A stretch of DNA of 64,000 nt from Candidatus Pantoea haifensis (GCA_018842655.1 JAGTWN010000004.1:1178001-1242000); one strand, 5' to 3'. Shown: positions 30,520 to 40,268, counted from the first letter of the stretch. The notes: generated by a model from the sequence alone, not told the origin. Program-made: numbers and translations.

Positions 30520-30695
30520 GGTTTCTCCTGTCAATAACCTTCATATTACGCGCCGCAGCGGCGGGCTGTGGGCGATCTCCCCGCCACCTGTTGTTGTAAG
30601 TGACTGAAGGGTGCCGCTTTTCCGCCCTGCTGCAACCCAAAGGATGGGGGTTAAATGAAACGGGAATGCCGCCGATCTGTCGACGGCAAACAGGC

Positions 30696-31679
30696 TTACA
30701 TCAACCCTTTCTTCGCCAGTTCAGTTTTGAAGTTGTCGCGGGTGATCAGGACGACATCGGTCACTTCAGTGAAGTTGGGTGGCGCTTCGCCTTTGCTCAC
30801 CCAGTTGTAGAGCATCTGGCTGCTCTTATAGCCGTGTACATCCGGGCTTGGCAGGAGCGAACCATAGAAACCGGTCGCCTTGTCTTTTGACAATTCACTT
30901 ACCGCATCAACACCGTTGATGCCAATGCCAATCACATCAGCAGATTTAAAGCCCTGACCTTCTGTGGCCCGCACGCCGCCCAACACGGTGTTGTCATTCA
31001 TGCCAACGATCAGCCAGTGTTTAACTTCGGGATGTTGCACCAGCAGCGAATTTCCGGCGTCAAAAGCGCCGGGAATATCGTTAGATTTGGTCGGAACCTG
31101 ATAGATTTGATTCGCCGGGAAACCGGCGGCTTTCAGGGCATCCATCGAGCCGCCAGTACGACGGCGCGCCGTGTCCAGCTCATTCGCGGTAATGGCCATG
31201 ACCCCCGTGGTTTTCGCATCCCAGCCGCGCTTCTGCATCTCTTTGAACAGCTCCTGGCCCTGACGCTCGCCAATTTTAGTCGCGGCCATCATCACCAGCG
31301 GCACGGTTTCCATCGGTTTGCCTTTGGCTGTGACAAACTGGTCATCCACTGCGATGACTTTTAAATCATAGCCACGCGCTTTGGCCACAATGGCGGAGCC
31401 AAGTTTGGGATCGGGGGTGCAAATGACGAAACCTTTCGCGCCGCTGGCGGCCAGGCTGTCGATGGCGTTCAGGGTTTTCTCACCATCAGGAACGGCAATT
31501 TTGATCACTTCGAAGCCTAAATCCTTGCCAGCTTTATCGGCGAACTTCCACTCGGTTTGAAACCAGGGTTCCTCAGGCTGCTTGACTAAAAAACCGAGCT
31601 TCATGGTCTCGGCGATAGCGGAATGTGACATAACCGCTGCCAGCCCGATGGCCGCGAACGCTTTAGTGAATTTATGCAT
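30696..31679 (-). CDS. araF: L-arabinose-binding periplasmic protein AraF
   Basis: Soluble receptor of the AraFGH importer. Signal peptide to about residue 23 (AAVMSHSAIA then ETMKLGFLVKQPEEPWFQTEW). The sugar-binding fold shows AVDDQFVTAKGKPM, a RRRTGGSMDAL stretch and the hinge region VGMNDNTVLGGVRATEGQGF. 327 residues (E. coli 329). Followed by a 176-base gap before araG, which would fit the intercistronic control that keeps receptor abundant. Divergent from araB, sharing the regulatory region 31680-32045. Confidence 0.97.
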   Translation of the reverse strand: MHKFTKAFAAIGLAAVMSHSAIAETMKLGFLVKQPEEPWFQTEWKFADKAGKDLGFEVIKIAVPDGEKTLNAIDSLAASGAKGFVICTPDPKLGSAIVAKARGYDLKVIAVDDQFVTAKGKPMETVPLVMMAATKIGERQGQELFKEMQKRGWDAKTTGVMAITANELDTARRRTGGSMDALKAAGFPANQIYQVPTKSNDIPGAFDAGNSLLVQHPEVKHWLIVGMNDNTVLGGVRATEGQGFKSADVIGIGINGVDAVSELSKDKATGFYGSLLPSPDVHGYKSSQMLYNWVSKGEAPPNFTEVTDVVLITRDNFKTELAKKGLM

Positions 31680-32045
31680 GATGCTCTCCGGCGCGAGTTG
31701 TTTTATCGCTGCTATTAACGAATTAATGTAAGCGTTACCAGTTAAAATTCATTTTGGGGTACAGCTGTAAATCAGTGCGTTAGAACTGACCATGGTTAAA
31801 GCCTGCCCAAACGCTGGGCTAGTTTTAGCGGGAATGAAGAAGAAAAATGTAGAGCGGTATCACATCTTAAAATCACGGCAAAATGGTCCATATATTTAGC
31901 AAATTTAACCGGAACTTAACTTTTGCAATGGATCACAAAATCACTGCGCATGACAGGAAAGTGCATATTCTCAGCCAGCGATGACTAACTCTCGCCGCGC
32001 ATCAATTCCACGATAGAGGGGTTAACTCACTACAGGAGATTTTCG
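31680..32045. promoter_or_regulatory. Divergent araF/araB control region
   Basis: 366 bases. AraC half-sites resembling E. coli I1 (TAGCATTTTTATCCATA) and I2: CGGCAAAATGGTCCATA at 31876-31892 and TAGCAAATTTAACCGGA at 31897-31913, 21 bases start to start as in E. coli. Eleven bases before the first is a half-matched CRP-type site (31849-31864, right half TCACA). A second palindrome (TGTAAGCGTTACCA, 31727-31740) overlaps the likely araF promoter. Confidence 0.65.
31876..31913 (+). promoter_or_regulatory. AraC I1/I2-like operator pair for araB
   Basis: Two direct 17-bp half-sites 21 bases apart, the spacing of araI1-I2. The first has the A-box/B-box pattern (GGCA...TCCATA) close to consensus; the second (TAGCA...) has a good A-box and a poor B-box, as expected for a weak I2 site. 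Direction is toward araB. Confidence 0.7.
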
Positions 32046-33724
32046 ATGCGTGCCATCACCCTCGGGCTGGATTTTGGCAGTGATTCGGTACGTGCGCTGG
32101 CGGTGGATTGTCAGAGCGGTAAAGAGTTGCACAGTGCGGTGGTCAGTTACCCGCGCTGGCAGCAGGGCCTTTACAGCGATCCTCACGCCAACCGCTTTCG
32201 TCACCATCCGCAGGATTATATCGATGCGATGGAGCAGGCCATGCTTGGCGTACTGGATACGCTGAGTGCGGAACAGCGTGCTGCCGTGGTGGGCATTGGC
32301 GTGGATACCACAGGTTCGACGCCAGCACCTGTCGATCGTGAAGGTAATGTGCTGGCGCTGCGCCCTGAATTTGCCGACAACCCCAACGCGATGTTTGTGC
32401 TGTGGAAAGATCACACCGCAATAGAAGAAGCAGAAGCGATAAATCAACTGTGCCACAGCGGGCGCTTTCCTGATTACAGCCGCTATATTGGCGGGATTTA
32501 CTCTTCAGAGTGGTTCTGGGCCAAGATTTTGCACGTCTCGCGTGAAGATGCCAGGGTACGTGAAGCTGCTGTTTCCTGGGTCGAACTGTGTGACTGGATA
32601 CCTGCGTTGCTGAGTGGCACCACCGCGCCCGCTGAGCTGCGCCGCAGTCGCTGTGCGGCCGGCCATAAAGCGTTGTGGCACAGCGACTGGCAGGGATTAC
32701 CCGGCGCTGACTTCCTTAATGCGCTTGATCCGCTGCTGACTGAGCAACTCGACTCCCCTCTGTTTCATGACACCTGGACCGCAGATATTCCGGTTGGCAC
32801 GCTGAGTGACGAGTGGATGCAGCGTTTAGGCCTGACGCAAAAGGTCACGATCAGTGGTGGCGCGTTTGATTGCCATATGGGCGCAGTTGGCGGCGGCGCG
32901 CGCCCTACACGCTGGTGAAGGTCATCGGTACGTCAACCTGCGACATTCTGATCGCCGACGCTGAACAGGTAGGTGACCGCGCAATTAAAGGCATTTGCGG
33001 CCAGGTGGATGGCAGCGTGATGCCGGGTGCGATTGGCTGCGAAGCGGGGCAATCTGCATTTGGTGACATCTACGCCTGGTTTAGTCGCCTGCTTGGCTGG
33101 CCATTACAGCTGGCAGCGGCTCAGCATCCTGAACTCAAACCGCAGCTGGCGACGCTGCAAAAAGAGCTGATTGATAACCTGACCCGTGCCTGGGCCGCCG
33201 ATCCGCAACTTGATCACTTGCCGGTGGTGCTGGACTGGTTTAACGGTCGCCGCACGCCTAATGCCAATCAGCGGCTGAAAGGTGTGATCACCGATCTGAA
33301 TCTGGGCACTGATGCCCCGGCTCTGTTTGGTGGGCTGATCGCGGCGACCGCCTTTGGCGCTCGCGCCATTATGGAGTGCTTTGAGCAGCAGCAAATTCCG
33401 GTAGAAAACATCCTGACGCTGGGCGGCATTGCGCGTAAATCCCCCGCCATTATGCAAGCGTGTTGCGATGTGATGAATCGTCCCCTGGATATTGTCGCCT
33501 CCGATGAGTGCTGTGCGCTCGGTGCTGCCATTTTTGCTGCTGTCGCCGCTGGCGTTTACCGCAGCGTACCTGATGCGCAGCGTGTCATGGCCAGCTCAAT
33601 TGCCGTCACGCTGCACCCCGATCCGGCGCGTGTGGCGCGCTACCAACAGCTTTATCAACGCTATCAACAATGGTGCGTGACGGCAGAACCTCACTATGCC
33701 GCACGTCCGGCTTCCGCTAAGTAA
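32046..33724 (+). CDS. araB: Ribulokinase AraB (one-base break)
   Basis: Phosphorylates L-ribulose with ATP, second step of arabinose breakdown. FGGY kinase: [15 protein letters not shown] at the N-terminus, [15 protein letters not shown], then C-terminal domain with [36 protein letters not shown] and [15 protein letters not shown]. The break is at 32903-32905: CGCCCTAC should be CGCCCCTAC so that GGGARPYTLVKV reads through. Restored length 559 residues (E. coli 566). CAGGAG lies ahead of the ATG; araA follows after 11 bases. Confidence 0.96.
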
Positions 33725-33735
33725 AGGAGTGTTTT

Positions 33736-35237
33736 ATGGAACAGTACAGCACGCAGAGCGTGTGGTTTGTGATTGGTACTCAGCATCTCTACGGGGCGGA
33801 AACCTTACGCCAGGTGGAACAGCATGCCCGGCAGGTAGTCGATGGACTGAATCAGGCTGCGGGCTTGCCGCTGCGGCTGGAACTTAAGCCGTTGGTCAAG
33901 TCACCGGACGAGGCGCTGGCGCTATGCCGTGAGGCGAACCATGATCAACACTGTGTGGGCATCATCACCTGGCTTCACACTTTTTCTCCCGCCAAAATGT
34001 GGATTGGCGGCCTGAGCGTGCTGCACAAACCGCTGCTGCAATTCCATACGCAATTCAATGCAGAGATCCCCTGGGACAGCATGGACATGGATTTCATGAA
34101 CCTGAACCAGACCGCGCACGGCGGCCGCGAATTTGGCTTTATTGGTGCCCGCATGGGATTGCAACACAGCGTGGTCACCGGTCACTGGCAGGATGCGCAG
34201 AGCCAGCAGCGCATTGGCAACTGGATGCGTGCAGCGGTAGCTAAGCAGGCGAGTCATCAGCTCAGGGTGGCGCGCTTTGGCGATAACATGCGAGAAGTCG
34301 CTGTAACCGAAGGCGATAAAGTAGCGGCACAAATACAGTTTGGCTACGCCGTTAACGGCTGGGGCGTGGGTGATTTGGTTGAAGTCATCAACAGCGTCAG
34401 CGATGGCGACGTTAATGCACTGATTGATGAGTATGAAAGCCTCTACCGTTTTACGGACGTTGCAGCTGTCGGTGGCGAGAAACGGCAAAACGTGCTGGAC
34501 GCAGCGCGAATTGAGCTGGGGCTAAAACGTTTTCTTGATGGCGAAGGGTGCAAAGCCTTTACCACTAATTTCCAGACGCTACACGGCATGACGCAGTTGC
34601 CAGGTCTGGCGGTACAGCGTTTGATGGGCCAGGGGTACGGTTTTGCCGGTGAAGGTGACTGGAAAACGGCTGCGCTGCTGCATATTTTCAAAGTGCTGGC
34701 AGGCGATCGTCCCGGCGGCACCTCGTTTATGGAGGATTACACCTATCATTTCTCCCCGGCAACGATTTAGTGCTCGGGTCGCATATGCTGGAAGTCTGCC
34801 CTTCAATTGCTGTCGAAGAGAAGCCGCTGATTGATGTGCAGTTCCTTGGCATTGGTGATAAAGCCGATCCGGCGCGCATGATCTTCTCCACTCCGGCAGG
34901 CCGCGCTATCAACGCCAGCGTGATCGATATGGGCGATCGTTTCCGTCTGTTGGTTAACGTTGTAGATGCGATTGAACAGCCAAAACCGCTGCCGAAATTA
35001 CCGGTCGCACGGGCGCTGTGGCGTGCGCAGCCTTCGCTTGCAACGGCGTCAGAAGCCTGGATACTGGCTGGCGGCGCGCACCATACCGTGTTTAGTCAGG
35101 CGTTGAGCCTGGAGGATATGTATCTGTACGGCGAGATGAACGATATTGAAGTGCTGGTGATTAACGAGCATACACAGTTACCGGCATTCAAAGATGCGCT
35201 GCGCTGGAATGAAGCCTATTACCGGATGAAGCGTTAA
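33736..35237 (+). CDS. araA: L-arabinose isomerase AraA (one-base break)
   Basis: Converts L-arabinose to L-ribulose using Mn2+. Motifs: [46 protein letters not shown], and the metal-binding region [17 protein letters not shown]. The break is at 34758-34759, CCCCGG for CCCCGGG ([16 protein letters not shown] after repair). Restored length is 500 residues, the E. coli length. It is the last gene of the araBA pair: no araD (ribulose-5-phosphate 4-epimerase) follows, unlike E. coli araBAD, so that step must be encoded elsewhere. Confidence 0.96.
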
Positions 35238-35243
35238 CCTGCT

Positions 35244-35273
35244 CAGGCTCGCCCCGCGTTGCTGGCGAGCCTG
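35244..35273. terminator. araA/tonB convergent hairpin
   Basis: Perfect 10-bp stem CAGGCTCGCC/GGCGAGCCTG with a 10-base loop, between the araA stop (35237) and the tonB stop. No strong T-run on either side. Confidence 0.6.
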
Positions 35274-35297
35274 TTAATGTTTGCCTCTGGCGAACCA

Positions 35298-36059
35298 TTA
35301 CTGGATGCTCGCGCCACCATTGATCTTAAATACGATGTTCATTGTCAGGTTCTGTCCGGGGCGCCCGCTCTGATAACGCCACTTTTTCATCGCCTGCTTC
35401 ACTTCCCGCTCGAACATATTTCGCGGCTCCGCTGAGAGAACGCGGATATTATCAACGCGTCCATCACTGTCAACGTCAAACTGAACCCGCACCCGTCCTT
35501 CAACCCGCAAGGCAAAAGCACGAGCCGGATAGGCAGGTTTGCTGACATTAAGGGCTTTAGGACCGTTCGAAACTGACTGAGTCTGAGCGGGTGAGGTTTT
35601 CGGTGCGCTGGTCGGTTTGGTTTGCGTCGTCGGCACGTCCTGGCGGAATGGATTGGCCTGCGGTTTGCTCTCCTGACGCGGCTTAACCTCACGTTTAGGC
35701 TGTTCACGCTTGTGCTCAGGCCTGGGTTTTGGCTTCGGCTTTGGCTTCGGTTCGGGTTTTGGAATCGGCACCGGCTCGGCTTTAGGCGGCTCAGGTGCAG
35801 GTTGCGGCTCAGGCACAGGCTCGGGTTCTGGCTGGGGCTCAGGTTGTGGCGCAGGAGGTTGTACCACGGCCGGGGCCGGTTCTGGCTGCACTTCTGGCGC
35901 AACCATAGTCACACTGATCGGCTGCGATGCTTTGGGCACTTCAATAACCTGATGGTATGAGGCGTACAGAATTCCAGCAATGACCGCACCATGTAAAGCA
36001 ACAGAGAGCAACATGGAAATCGGCGTGCGTTTGGGTAATGGCATAGTCAGCGTGGTCAT
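35298..36059 (-). CDS. tonB: Energy transducer TonB
   Basis: Couples inner-membrane proton motive force (ExbBD) to outer-membrane receptors for siderophores and vitamin B12. Membrane anchor TPISMLLSVALHGAVIAGILYAS with the essential S...H face, a long Pro/Glu then Pro/Lys spacer crossing the periplasm, and a C-terminal domain with YPARAFALRVEGRVRVQFDVD, GRVDNIRVLSA and KKWRYQSGRPG. The start is uncertain: 36059 (253 residues) best matches the short tail before the anchor in E. coli, but in-frame ATGs exist at 36101 and 36074, none with a strong ribosome site. I found no clear Fur box. Confidence 0.95.
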   Translation of the reverse strand: MTTLTMPLPKRTPISMLLSVALHGAVIAGILYASYHQVIEVPKASQPISVTMVAPEVQPEPAPAVVQPPAPQPEPQPEPEPVPEPQPAPEPPKAEPVPIPKPEPKPKPKPKPRPEHKREQPKREVKPRQESKPQANPFRQDVPTTQTKPTSAPKTSPAQTQSVSNGPKALNVSKPAYPARAFALRVEGRVRVQFDVDSDGRVDNIRVLSAEPRNMFEREVKQAMKKWRYQSGRPGQNLTMNIVFKINGGASIQ

Positions 36060-36260
36060 AACAGTCGCAGTCATTGAGTGAAGCAGCGATTTTAAATGCA
36101 AATAGCAATCAGTTTCAATAACTGCGGTGATTAGGCTGAAAGAAAAGCGTTTTTTAGCCCTTTATGCTCACTGTTATGTTGGCTCTATCTTTCGTTTGCA
36201 CTCTGATCAGCAATAACTTAACGTGTTGCAAAATTCAGAAGGATTAATGGGAGTTCCCAA

Positions 36261-36557
36261 GTGCTTTACGTCATTTATGCAGAAGATAACGCCGATTCAC
36301 TGGAAAAACGCAACGCGGTACGCCCTGCTCATCTGGCGCGACTGAAGCTGCTGCATGAAGAAGGCCGCCTGATTGTTGCCGGACCGATGCCCGCAGTGGA
36401 CAGTAACGATCCCGGTGTGGCCGGTTTTACCGGATCAACTGTCATTGCCGAATTTCCGTCTTTAGAAGAGGCGCAATCCTGGGCTGAAGATGACCCTTAT
36501 ATTGCTGCAGGCGTGTATAAAAACGTGTCGGTGAAACCGTTTAAACGCGTATTTTAA
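36261..36557 (+). CDS. yciI: YciI-family protein
   Basis: A 98-residue ferredoxin-like-fold protein matching E. coli Yci[47 protein letters not shown], and the His/Asp active-site-like region in the first half. Biochemical role not established. AAGGA lies about 16 bases ahead. In E. coli the gene also sits between tonB and cls, where kch is present; no kch is found here. Confidence 0.95.
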   Translation: MLYVIYAEDNADSLEKRNAVRPAHLARLKLLHEEGRLIVAGPMPAVDSNDPGVAGFTGSTVIAEFPSLEEAQSWAEDDPYIAAGVYKNVSVKPFKRVF

Positions 36558-36572
36558 GGCAGTCACAGAGAG

Positions 36573-36609
36573 AAATGGCTTCTTTGCTGCGGTAAAGAAG
36601 CCATTTTTT
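36573..36609 (+). terminator. yciI terminator
   Basis: Perfect 13-bp stem AAATGGCTTCTTT/AAAGAAGCCATTT with an 8-base loop; the right arm runs into six Ts. Confidence 0.88.
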
Positions 36610-36626
36610 GAGTTGGGCGTGATGAT

Positions 36627-36800
36627 ATGCAAATCGTAATTGTAGGGCTGTTGTTACTTATTGCCGTACTGATAGGCTCCGCACTGTTTATCTGGCGTAA
36701 ATATGGCTGGAAAAACAAAAAACACCTTATTGTGATGCTGATCGTTTTGGCTGCGGCGGTGCAGTTGATCAATCTGAAATTAGTGATGACCGGGCATTAA
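36627..36800 (+). CDS. 57-residue membrane microprotein
   Basis: Reads MQIVIVGLLLLIAVLIGSAL then FIWRKYGWKNKKH, then a second hydrophobic stretch LIVMLIVLAAAVQLINLKL and a short tail. Two membrane helices with a basic loop between them. No strong ribosome site (TTGGGCGTGATGAT precedes the ATG), and an alternative ATG lies in another frame at 36622. It is after the yciI terminator, so it would need its own promoter. I do not recognise a family. Confidence 0.5.
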   Translation: MQIVIVGLLLLIAVLIGSALFIWRKYGWKNKKHLIVMLIVLAAAVQLINLKLVMTGH

Positions 36801-37367
36801 AATTTTTCTTTTCCATTGCTGGCCCTGTCAACAAGGGCATGCCACTGCATGCGCCTGTTGAGAAAAAATTTTACTCCCGCTCTTCAAAAAGGGACGTCAG
36901 AAAACTACGCTGCTGAGAATTCATCAGCCATCCCTCAAAACACTTATTTTTTCGTCCTGCTTTTTAACGTCCCGGTCTCTTTTTTCCTTTTCTTTATAGA
37001 AAGTTACATCCGTTACTGACAACATATTCACCTGGCCAATAAAGACAAAATAATTAATAACAAAACTTTTATCCTTTTGCGTGATTAAGTCCCACGCAAT
37101 GTTGTATTGGTTATACACCTTTAGGTCAGGCAATTCCCAGAAAGATATGATTAAAAATTGTTAACTAAGTCGAGGTACAGGCGAATAACTCTGGCACCCT
37201 TAAGTGAAAAATCCCCGCTGACTGCCCTGGCGACTGAATAAAAGCCGGACGACAACTGGGTTTGAACACTTTCAGCGCAGGTTAACGATATGGCAGAAAT
37301 TGCTGTGCAGCGGAGCACGATCGGGAAGTTAATCCGGACCGCTCAAGATCGGTTATAAAGGAATGAA
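36801..37367. other. AT-rich intergenic region, no clear gene
   Basis: 567 bases between the microprotein and the tRNA-like gene. Short open frames exist on both strands, but none has a good start site or recognisable motif. This is about where kch lies in E. coli, and no kch remnant was recognised. Confidence 0.45.
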
Positions 37368-37440
37368 TGGAACGGGCAGCAGGACTTGAACCTGCATCAT
37401 CAACCTGGTGGCTGCAGTAATACCGTTATACCACGCCCGT
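37368..37440 (-). tRNA. tRNA-Gly(UCC)-like gene with a 6-base anticodon loop
   Basis: 73 bases including an encoded CCA. Acceptor arms ACGGGCG/TGCCCGT pair, the D-arm (GTATAACGGTATTAC) and T-arm (GCAGG-TTCAAGT-CCTGC) are normal and the closest match I know is E. coli glyT. The anticodon arm is GCAGC-CACCAG-GTTGA: only four pairs and a six-base loop lacking U33, so no standard anticodon can be read. Either it is a degenerate pseudo-tRNA or one base is missing by the same error that affects many genes here. Confidence 0.7.
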
Positions 37441-37465
37441 ACAAAAGCTGTTGCGCACCTTAAGG

Positions 37466-37660
37466 TCACTCGGTTGTACATTTTTTGTAGCTGTCAGGCA
37501 CGACTTTAACGGGCGCGTGATTGAAACAAGATTCAAGCGTGACCGCTTTGCCGCATTTTGCACAGGCTGCGCCATGGCGTGTTTGTTTAATACTGCATTG
37601 ATGCGTAAAAACAAATCTCTGGAAACCACAAACCTGACAGCGGAATCTTAAACAGCACAT
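37466..37660 (-). CDS. Small zinc-ribbon-like protein
   Basis: A 64-residue basic protein starting MCCLRFRCQVCGFQRF with an excellent AGGAGG four bases from the ATG. Two CxxC pairs (CQVC near residue 8 and CAKC near 33) plus more cysteines suggest a metal-binding zinc ribbon; no family is recognised. It lies 25 bases upstream of the tRNA-like gene on the same strand and may be on the same transcript. Confidence 0.65.
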   Translation of the reverse strand: MCCLRFRCQVCGFQRFVFTHQCSIKQTRHGAACAKCGKAVTLESCFNHAPVKVVPDSYKKCTTE

Positions 37661-38085
37661 AACGCCTCCTATGTGCCTGAAACACTCTTATAAGTTGAAT
37701 AAGTTTTAACTTAAGCTATTAAAGCTACATTTTCGCGTTTTGAGCGCACATTAGCAGAATTTCAGTGGGCGAATCGTTTCGATCTATTTTTACTTATAAA
37801 GATTTCGTTATCCGTGGCCGGGTTTTATGGCGGGGGTAAAACTAAGCGGCGGTATACACAACGTAAAAAGGCCGCCAGGAAGCGACCTTTATAGAGAAAT
37901 GTGCCCCACCCGGCGCTTATCTCCGGCACTCGTTATGGCTTAGCTCTTGAAGGGGCATAAGAATTGTCTTATAAAAAGCCGTAACGCTTTTAACATTTAC
38001 TGCTGTAGTTATTATTAGCCAGCTACTTAACTGCACGCGGTATTCTTCAGGTAAAGAGCCAGACATCAGCCCTTTTCAATAAAAA
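37661..38085. other. Intergenic region between zinc-ribbon gene and yciY
   Basis: 425 bases. Contains the minus-strand terminator at 37865-37890 and the promoter of the zinc-ribbon gene. No open frame with a supported start. Confidence 0.45.
37865..37890 (-). terminator. Minus-strand terminator downstream of yciY
   Basis: AAAGGTCGC-TTCCTG-GCGGCCTTT (one G-U pair) followed by further Ts on the minus strand. It is the first strong terminator after yciY, about 195 bases past its stop. Confidence 0.7.
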
Positions 38086-38259
38086 TTACATATTTTGCGT
38101 GATAAACAAGATAGAGCGACGCTGCTGCTGCGCCAGCTGATGACGAATGCCGTGGATGCGTTTATAGCGTCGTGATTGCCCTTCGAGCCAACGTGAGCGA
38201 CGGCGTTGAACCTGTCGTAACATTCTCCAGCGAGCCACTTCATTTCTGCTTCGTCTCAT
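38086..38259 (-). CDS. yciY: YciY, small basic protein
   Basis: 57 residues, as in E. coli YciY, with the same shape: MRRSRNEVARWRMLRQ, then RRRSRWLEGQSRRYKRIHGIR, ending LFITQNM. Very rich in Arg. The start at 38259 has GAGAGGAAG ahead; a longer reading from 38310 would add 17 residues and is not preferred. Divergent from clsA, the E. coli arrangement. Function unknown; nucleic-acid or ribosome binding is only a guess from charge. Confidence 0.88.
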   Translation of the reverse strand: MRRSRNEVARWRMLRQVQRRRSRWLEGQSRRYKRIHGIRHQLAQQQRRSILFITQNM

Positions 38260-38421
38260 TGCTTCCTCTCTGACATCGTTATCACGCGGACGCATTATAG
38301 AGATCTTCATACGAATGCCAAATCGGATCTCTTATCGATAAGCAACAACGATTAAGGGTTTCGTTAGCTTTCATCTGCACGTAAACTTCCCAGACCAAAG
38401 CGCGAACCGGATGTCCACTTA

Positions 38422-39882
38422 ATGACCACTTTTTACACGCTTATCAGTTGGTTGTTGCTGTTTGGCTACTGGCTACTTATTGCTGGTGTCACGCTGCGAA
38501 TACTGATGAAGCGTCGTGCTGTTACCTCCGCAATGGCATGGCTGTTGATTATTTATATTCTGCCGCTGGTTGGCATTATCGCGTATCTCTCGTTTGGTGA
38601 ACTGCACCTGGGCAAACGCCGTGCTGAACGGGCGCGCACCATGTGGCCTTCTACTGCCCGCTGGCTCAATGATTTAAAGCAGTGCCGTGAAATATTCGCC
38701 ACTGAACACAGCGATGTTGCACGCTCCCTTTTTCAGCTATGCCACAACCGTCAAGGCATCGCTGGCGTGAAAGGGAATCAGCTACAGCTGTTAACCAGTT
38801 CTGACGACGTGATGCAGGCCCTTATTCGCGATATACAGCTTGCGCGACACAATATCGAGATGGTGTTTTATATCTGGCATCCCGGCGGCTTAGCGGATGA
38901 AGTGGCTGAGTCGTTAATGGCTGCGTCGCGCCGTGGCGTGCATTGCCGCCTGATGCTGGATTCAGCAGGCAGCGTCACCTTCTTCCGTAGCCCGTGGGCC
39001 AGCATGATGCGCAATGCTGGCATAGACGTGGTTGAAGCCTTGCAGGTCAGCCTGCTACGTGTATTTTTGCGCCGTATGGATTTACGTCAGCACCGTAAAG
39101 TGGTGCTGATTGATAACTACATTGCCTATACGGGCAGCATGAATTTAGTCGATCCGCGCTTCTTCAAACAAAACGCTGGCGTCGGTCAGTGGATCGATTT
39201 GATGGCGCGTATGGAAGGTCCGGTTGCGACCGCGATGGGCATTGTCTTCAGCTGTGACTGGGAAATCGAAACCGGCAAGCGCATCCTGCCTCCGCCGCCC
39301 GATCGCAATATTATGCCGTTTGAACAGGAAAGCGGCCACACCGTGCAGGTCATCGCCTCTGGCCCCGGCTTTCCCGAAGATATGATCCATCAGGCGCTGC
39401 TTACTGCGGTCTATTCCGCGCGTGAACAGTTAATTATGACCACACCCTACTTCGTGCCGAGCGACGATTTGCTCCATGCGATCTGTACCGCAGCTTTGCG
39501 CGGCGTAAATGTTAGCATTATCGTACCGCGCCACAACGATTCGCTGCTGGTTGGCTGGGCGAGTCGTGCGTTTTTCAGTGAGCTGCTGGATGCCGGGGTT
39601 AAAATTTATCAGTTCGAAGATGGCCTGCTTCATACCAAAAGTGTGCTGGTAGATGGTCAACTCAGCCTGGTTGGCACGGTGAATCTGGATATGCGCAGCT
39701 TATGGCTTAACTTCGAAATCACGCTAGTGGTCGATGACGCAGGTTTTGGCAGCGATCTTGCCTGTGTGCAGGATGATTATATTGCCCGTTCCCGCCTGCT
39801 GGACGGCAAACGGTGGGCCAAACGTGCCTGGTGGCAACGTATCGTTGAACGACTGTTTTACTTCTTTAGCCCTTTACTGTAA
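38422..39882 (+). CDS. clsA: Cardiolipin synthase A
   Basis: Makes cardiolipin from two phosphatidylglycerols at the inner membrane. 486 residues, as in E. coli. Two N-terminal membrane helices ([15 protein letters not shown] and [18 protein letters not shown]) and two phospholipase D HKD motifs: [20 protein letters not shown] near residue 224 and [20 protein letters not shown] near 404. Followed by yciU after 45 bases. Confidence 0.97.
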   Translation: MTTFYTLISWLLLFGYWLLIAGVTLRILMKRRAVTSAMAWLLIIYILPLVGIIAYLSFGELHLGKRRAERARTMWPSTARWLNDLKQCREIFATEHSDVARSLFQLCHNRQGIAGVKGNQLQLLTSSDDVMQALIRDIQLARHNIEMVFYIWHPGGLADEVAESLMAASRRGVHCRLMLDSAGSVTFFRSPWASMMRNAGIDVVEALQVSLLRVFLRRMDLRQHRKVVLIDNYIAYTGSMNLVDPRFFKQNAGVGQWIDLMARMEGPVATAMGIVFSCDWEIETGKRILPPPPDRNIMPFEQESGHTVQVIASGPGFPEDMIHQALLTAVYSAREQLIMTTPYFVPSDDLLHAICTAALRGVNVSIIVPRHNDSLLVGWASRAFFSELLDAGVKIYQFEDGLLHTKSVLVDGQLSLVGTVNLDMRSLWLNFEITLVVDDAGFGSDLACVQDDYIARSRLLDGKRWAKRAWWQRIVERLFYFFSPLL

Positions 39883-39927
39883 AACGAGCGAAATTGCGTA
39901 ACAGCCCTTGGGCAAACAGGACAGATC

Positions 39928-40251
39928 ATGGATTTAAATAATCGCCTTACCGAAGACGAAACGCTGGAACAGGCTTACGATATTTTTCTTGAGCTCGCTG
40001 GCGATAACCTCGATCCGGCGGATATCATTCTTTTCAATTTGCAGTTCGAAGAGCGTGGTGGCGCGGAGTTGTTCGATCCTTCTGAAGACTGGCAGGAGCA
40101 TGTGGATTTCGATCTTAATCCTGACTTTTTCTCCGAAGTGGTGATTGGTTTAGGTGAAGCAGACGGCGAACCGATTACTGACGTATTTGCGCGCGTGCTG
40201 TTGTGTCGTGAAAAAGATCACAAGCTGTGTCATATCTTGTGGCGTGAGTAA
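39928..40251 (+). CDS. yciU: DUF440 acidic protein YciU
   Basis: A 107-residue very acidic protein ([33 protein letters not shown]) matching E. coli YciU; the fold mimics double-stranded DNA and related proteins bind HU. Here it lies between clsA and oppF as in E. coli. ACAGGACAG precedes the ATG. Function in the cell is not established. Confidence 0.93.
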   Translation: MDLNNRLTEDETLEQAYDIFLELAGDNLDPADIILFNLQFEERGGAELFDPSEDWQEHVDFDLNPDFFSEVVIGLGEADGEPITDVFARVLLCREKDHKLCHILWRE

Positions 40252-40268
40252 GCGTCAGGTATCAATAA

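Noticed and set aside
30588-30602. Second Ter-like site (TGTTGTAAGTG)
   Set aside because: Core needs GTTGTAAC; here GTTGTAAG without the flanking consensus. The same applies to GTTGTAATT near 47898.
35622-35960. Long open frames opposite tonB with Gly/Arg/Leu repeats
   Set aside because: Shadow of the Pro/Glu/Lys repeats of tonB on the other strand.
36924-37133. Minus-strand open frame (KVYNQYNIAWDLITQKDKSF...)
   Set aside because: Only a TTG start without a ribosome site, stop codon just upstream, no family. May be coincidence in AT-rich DNA.
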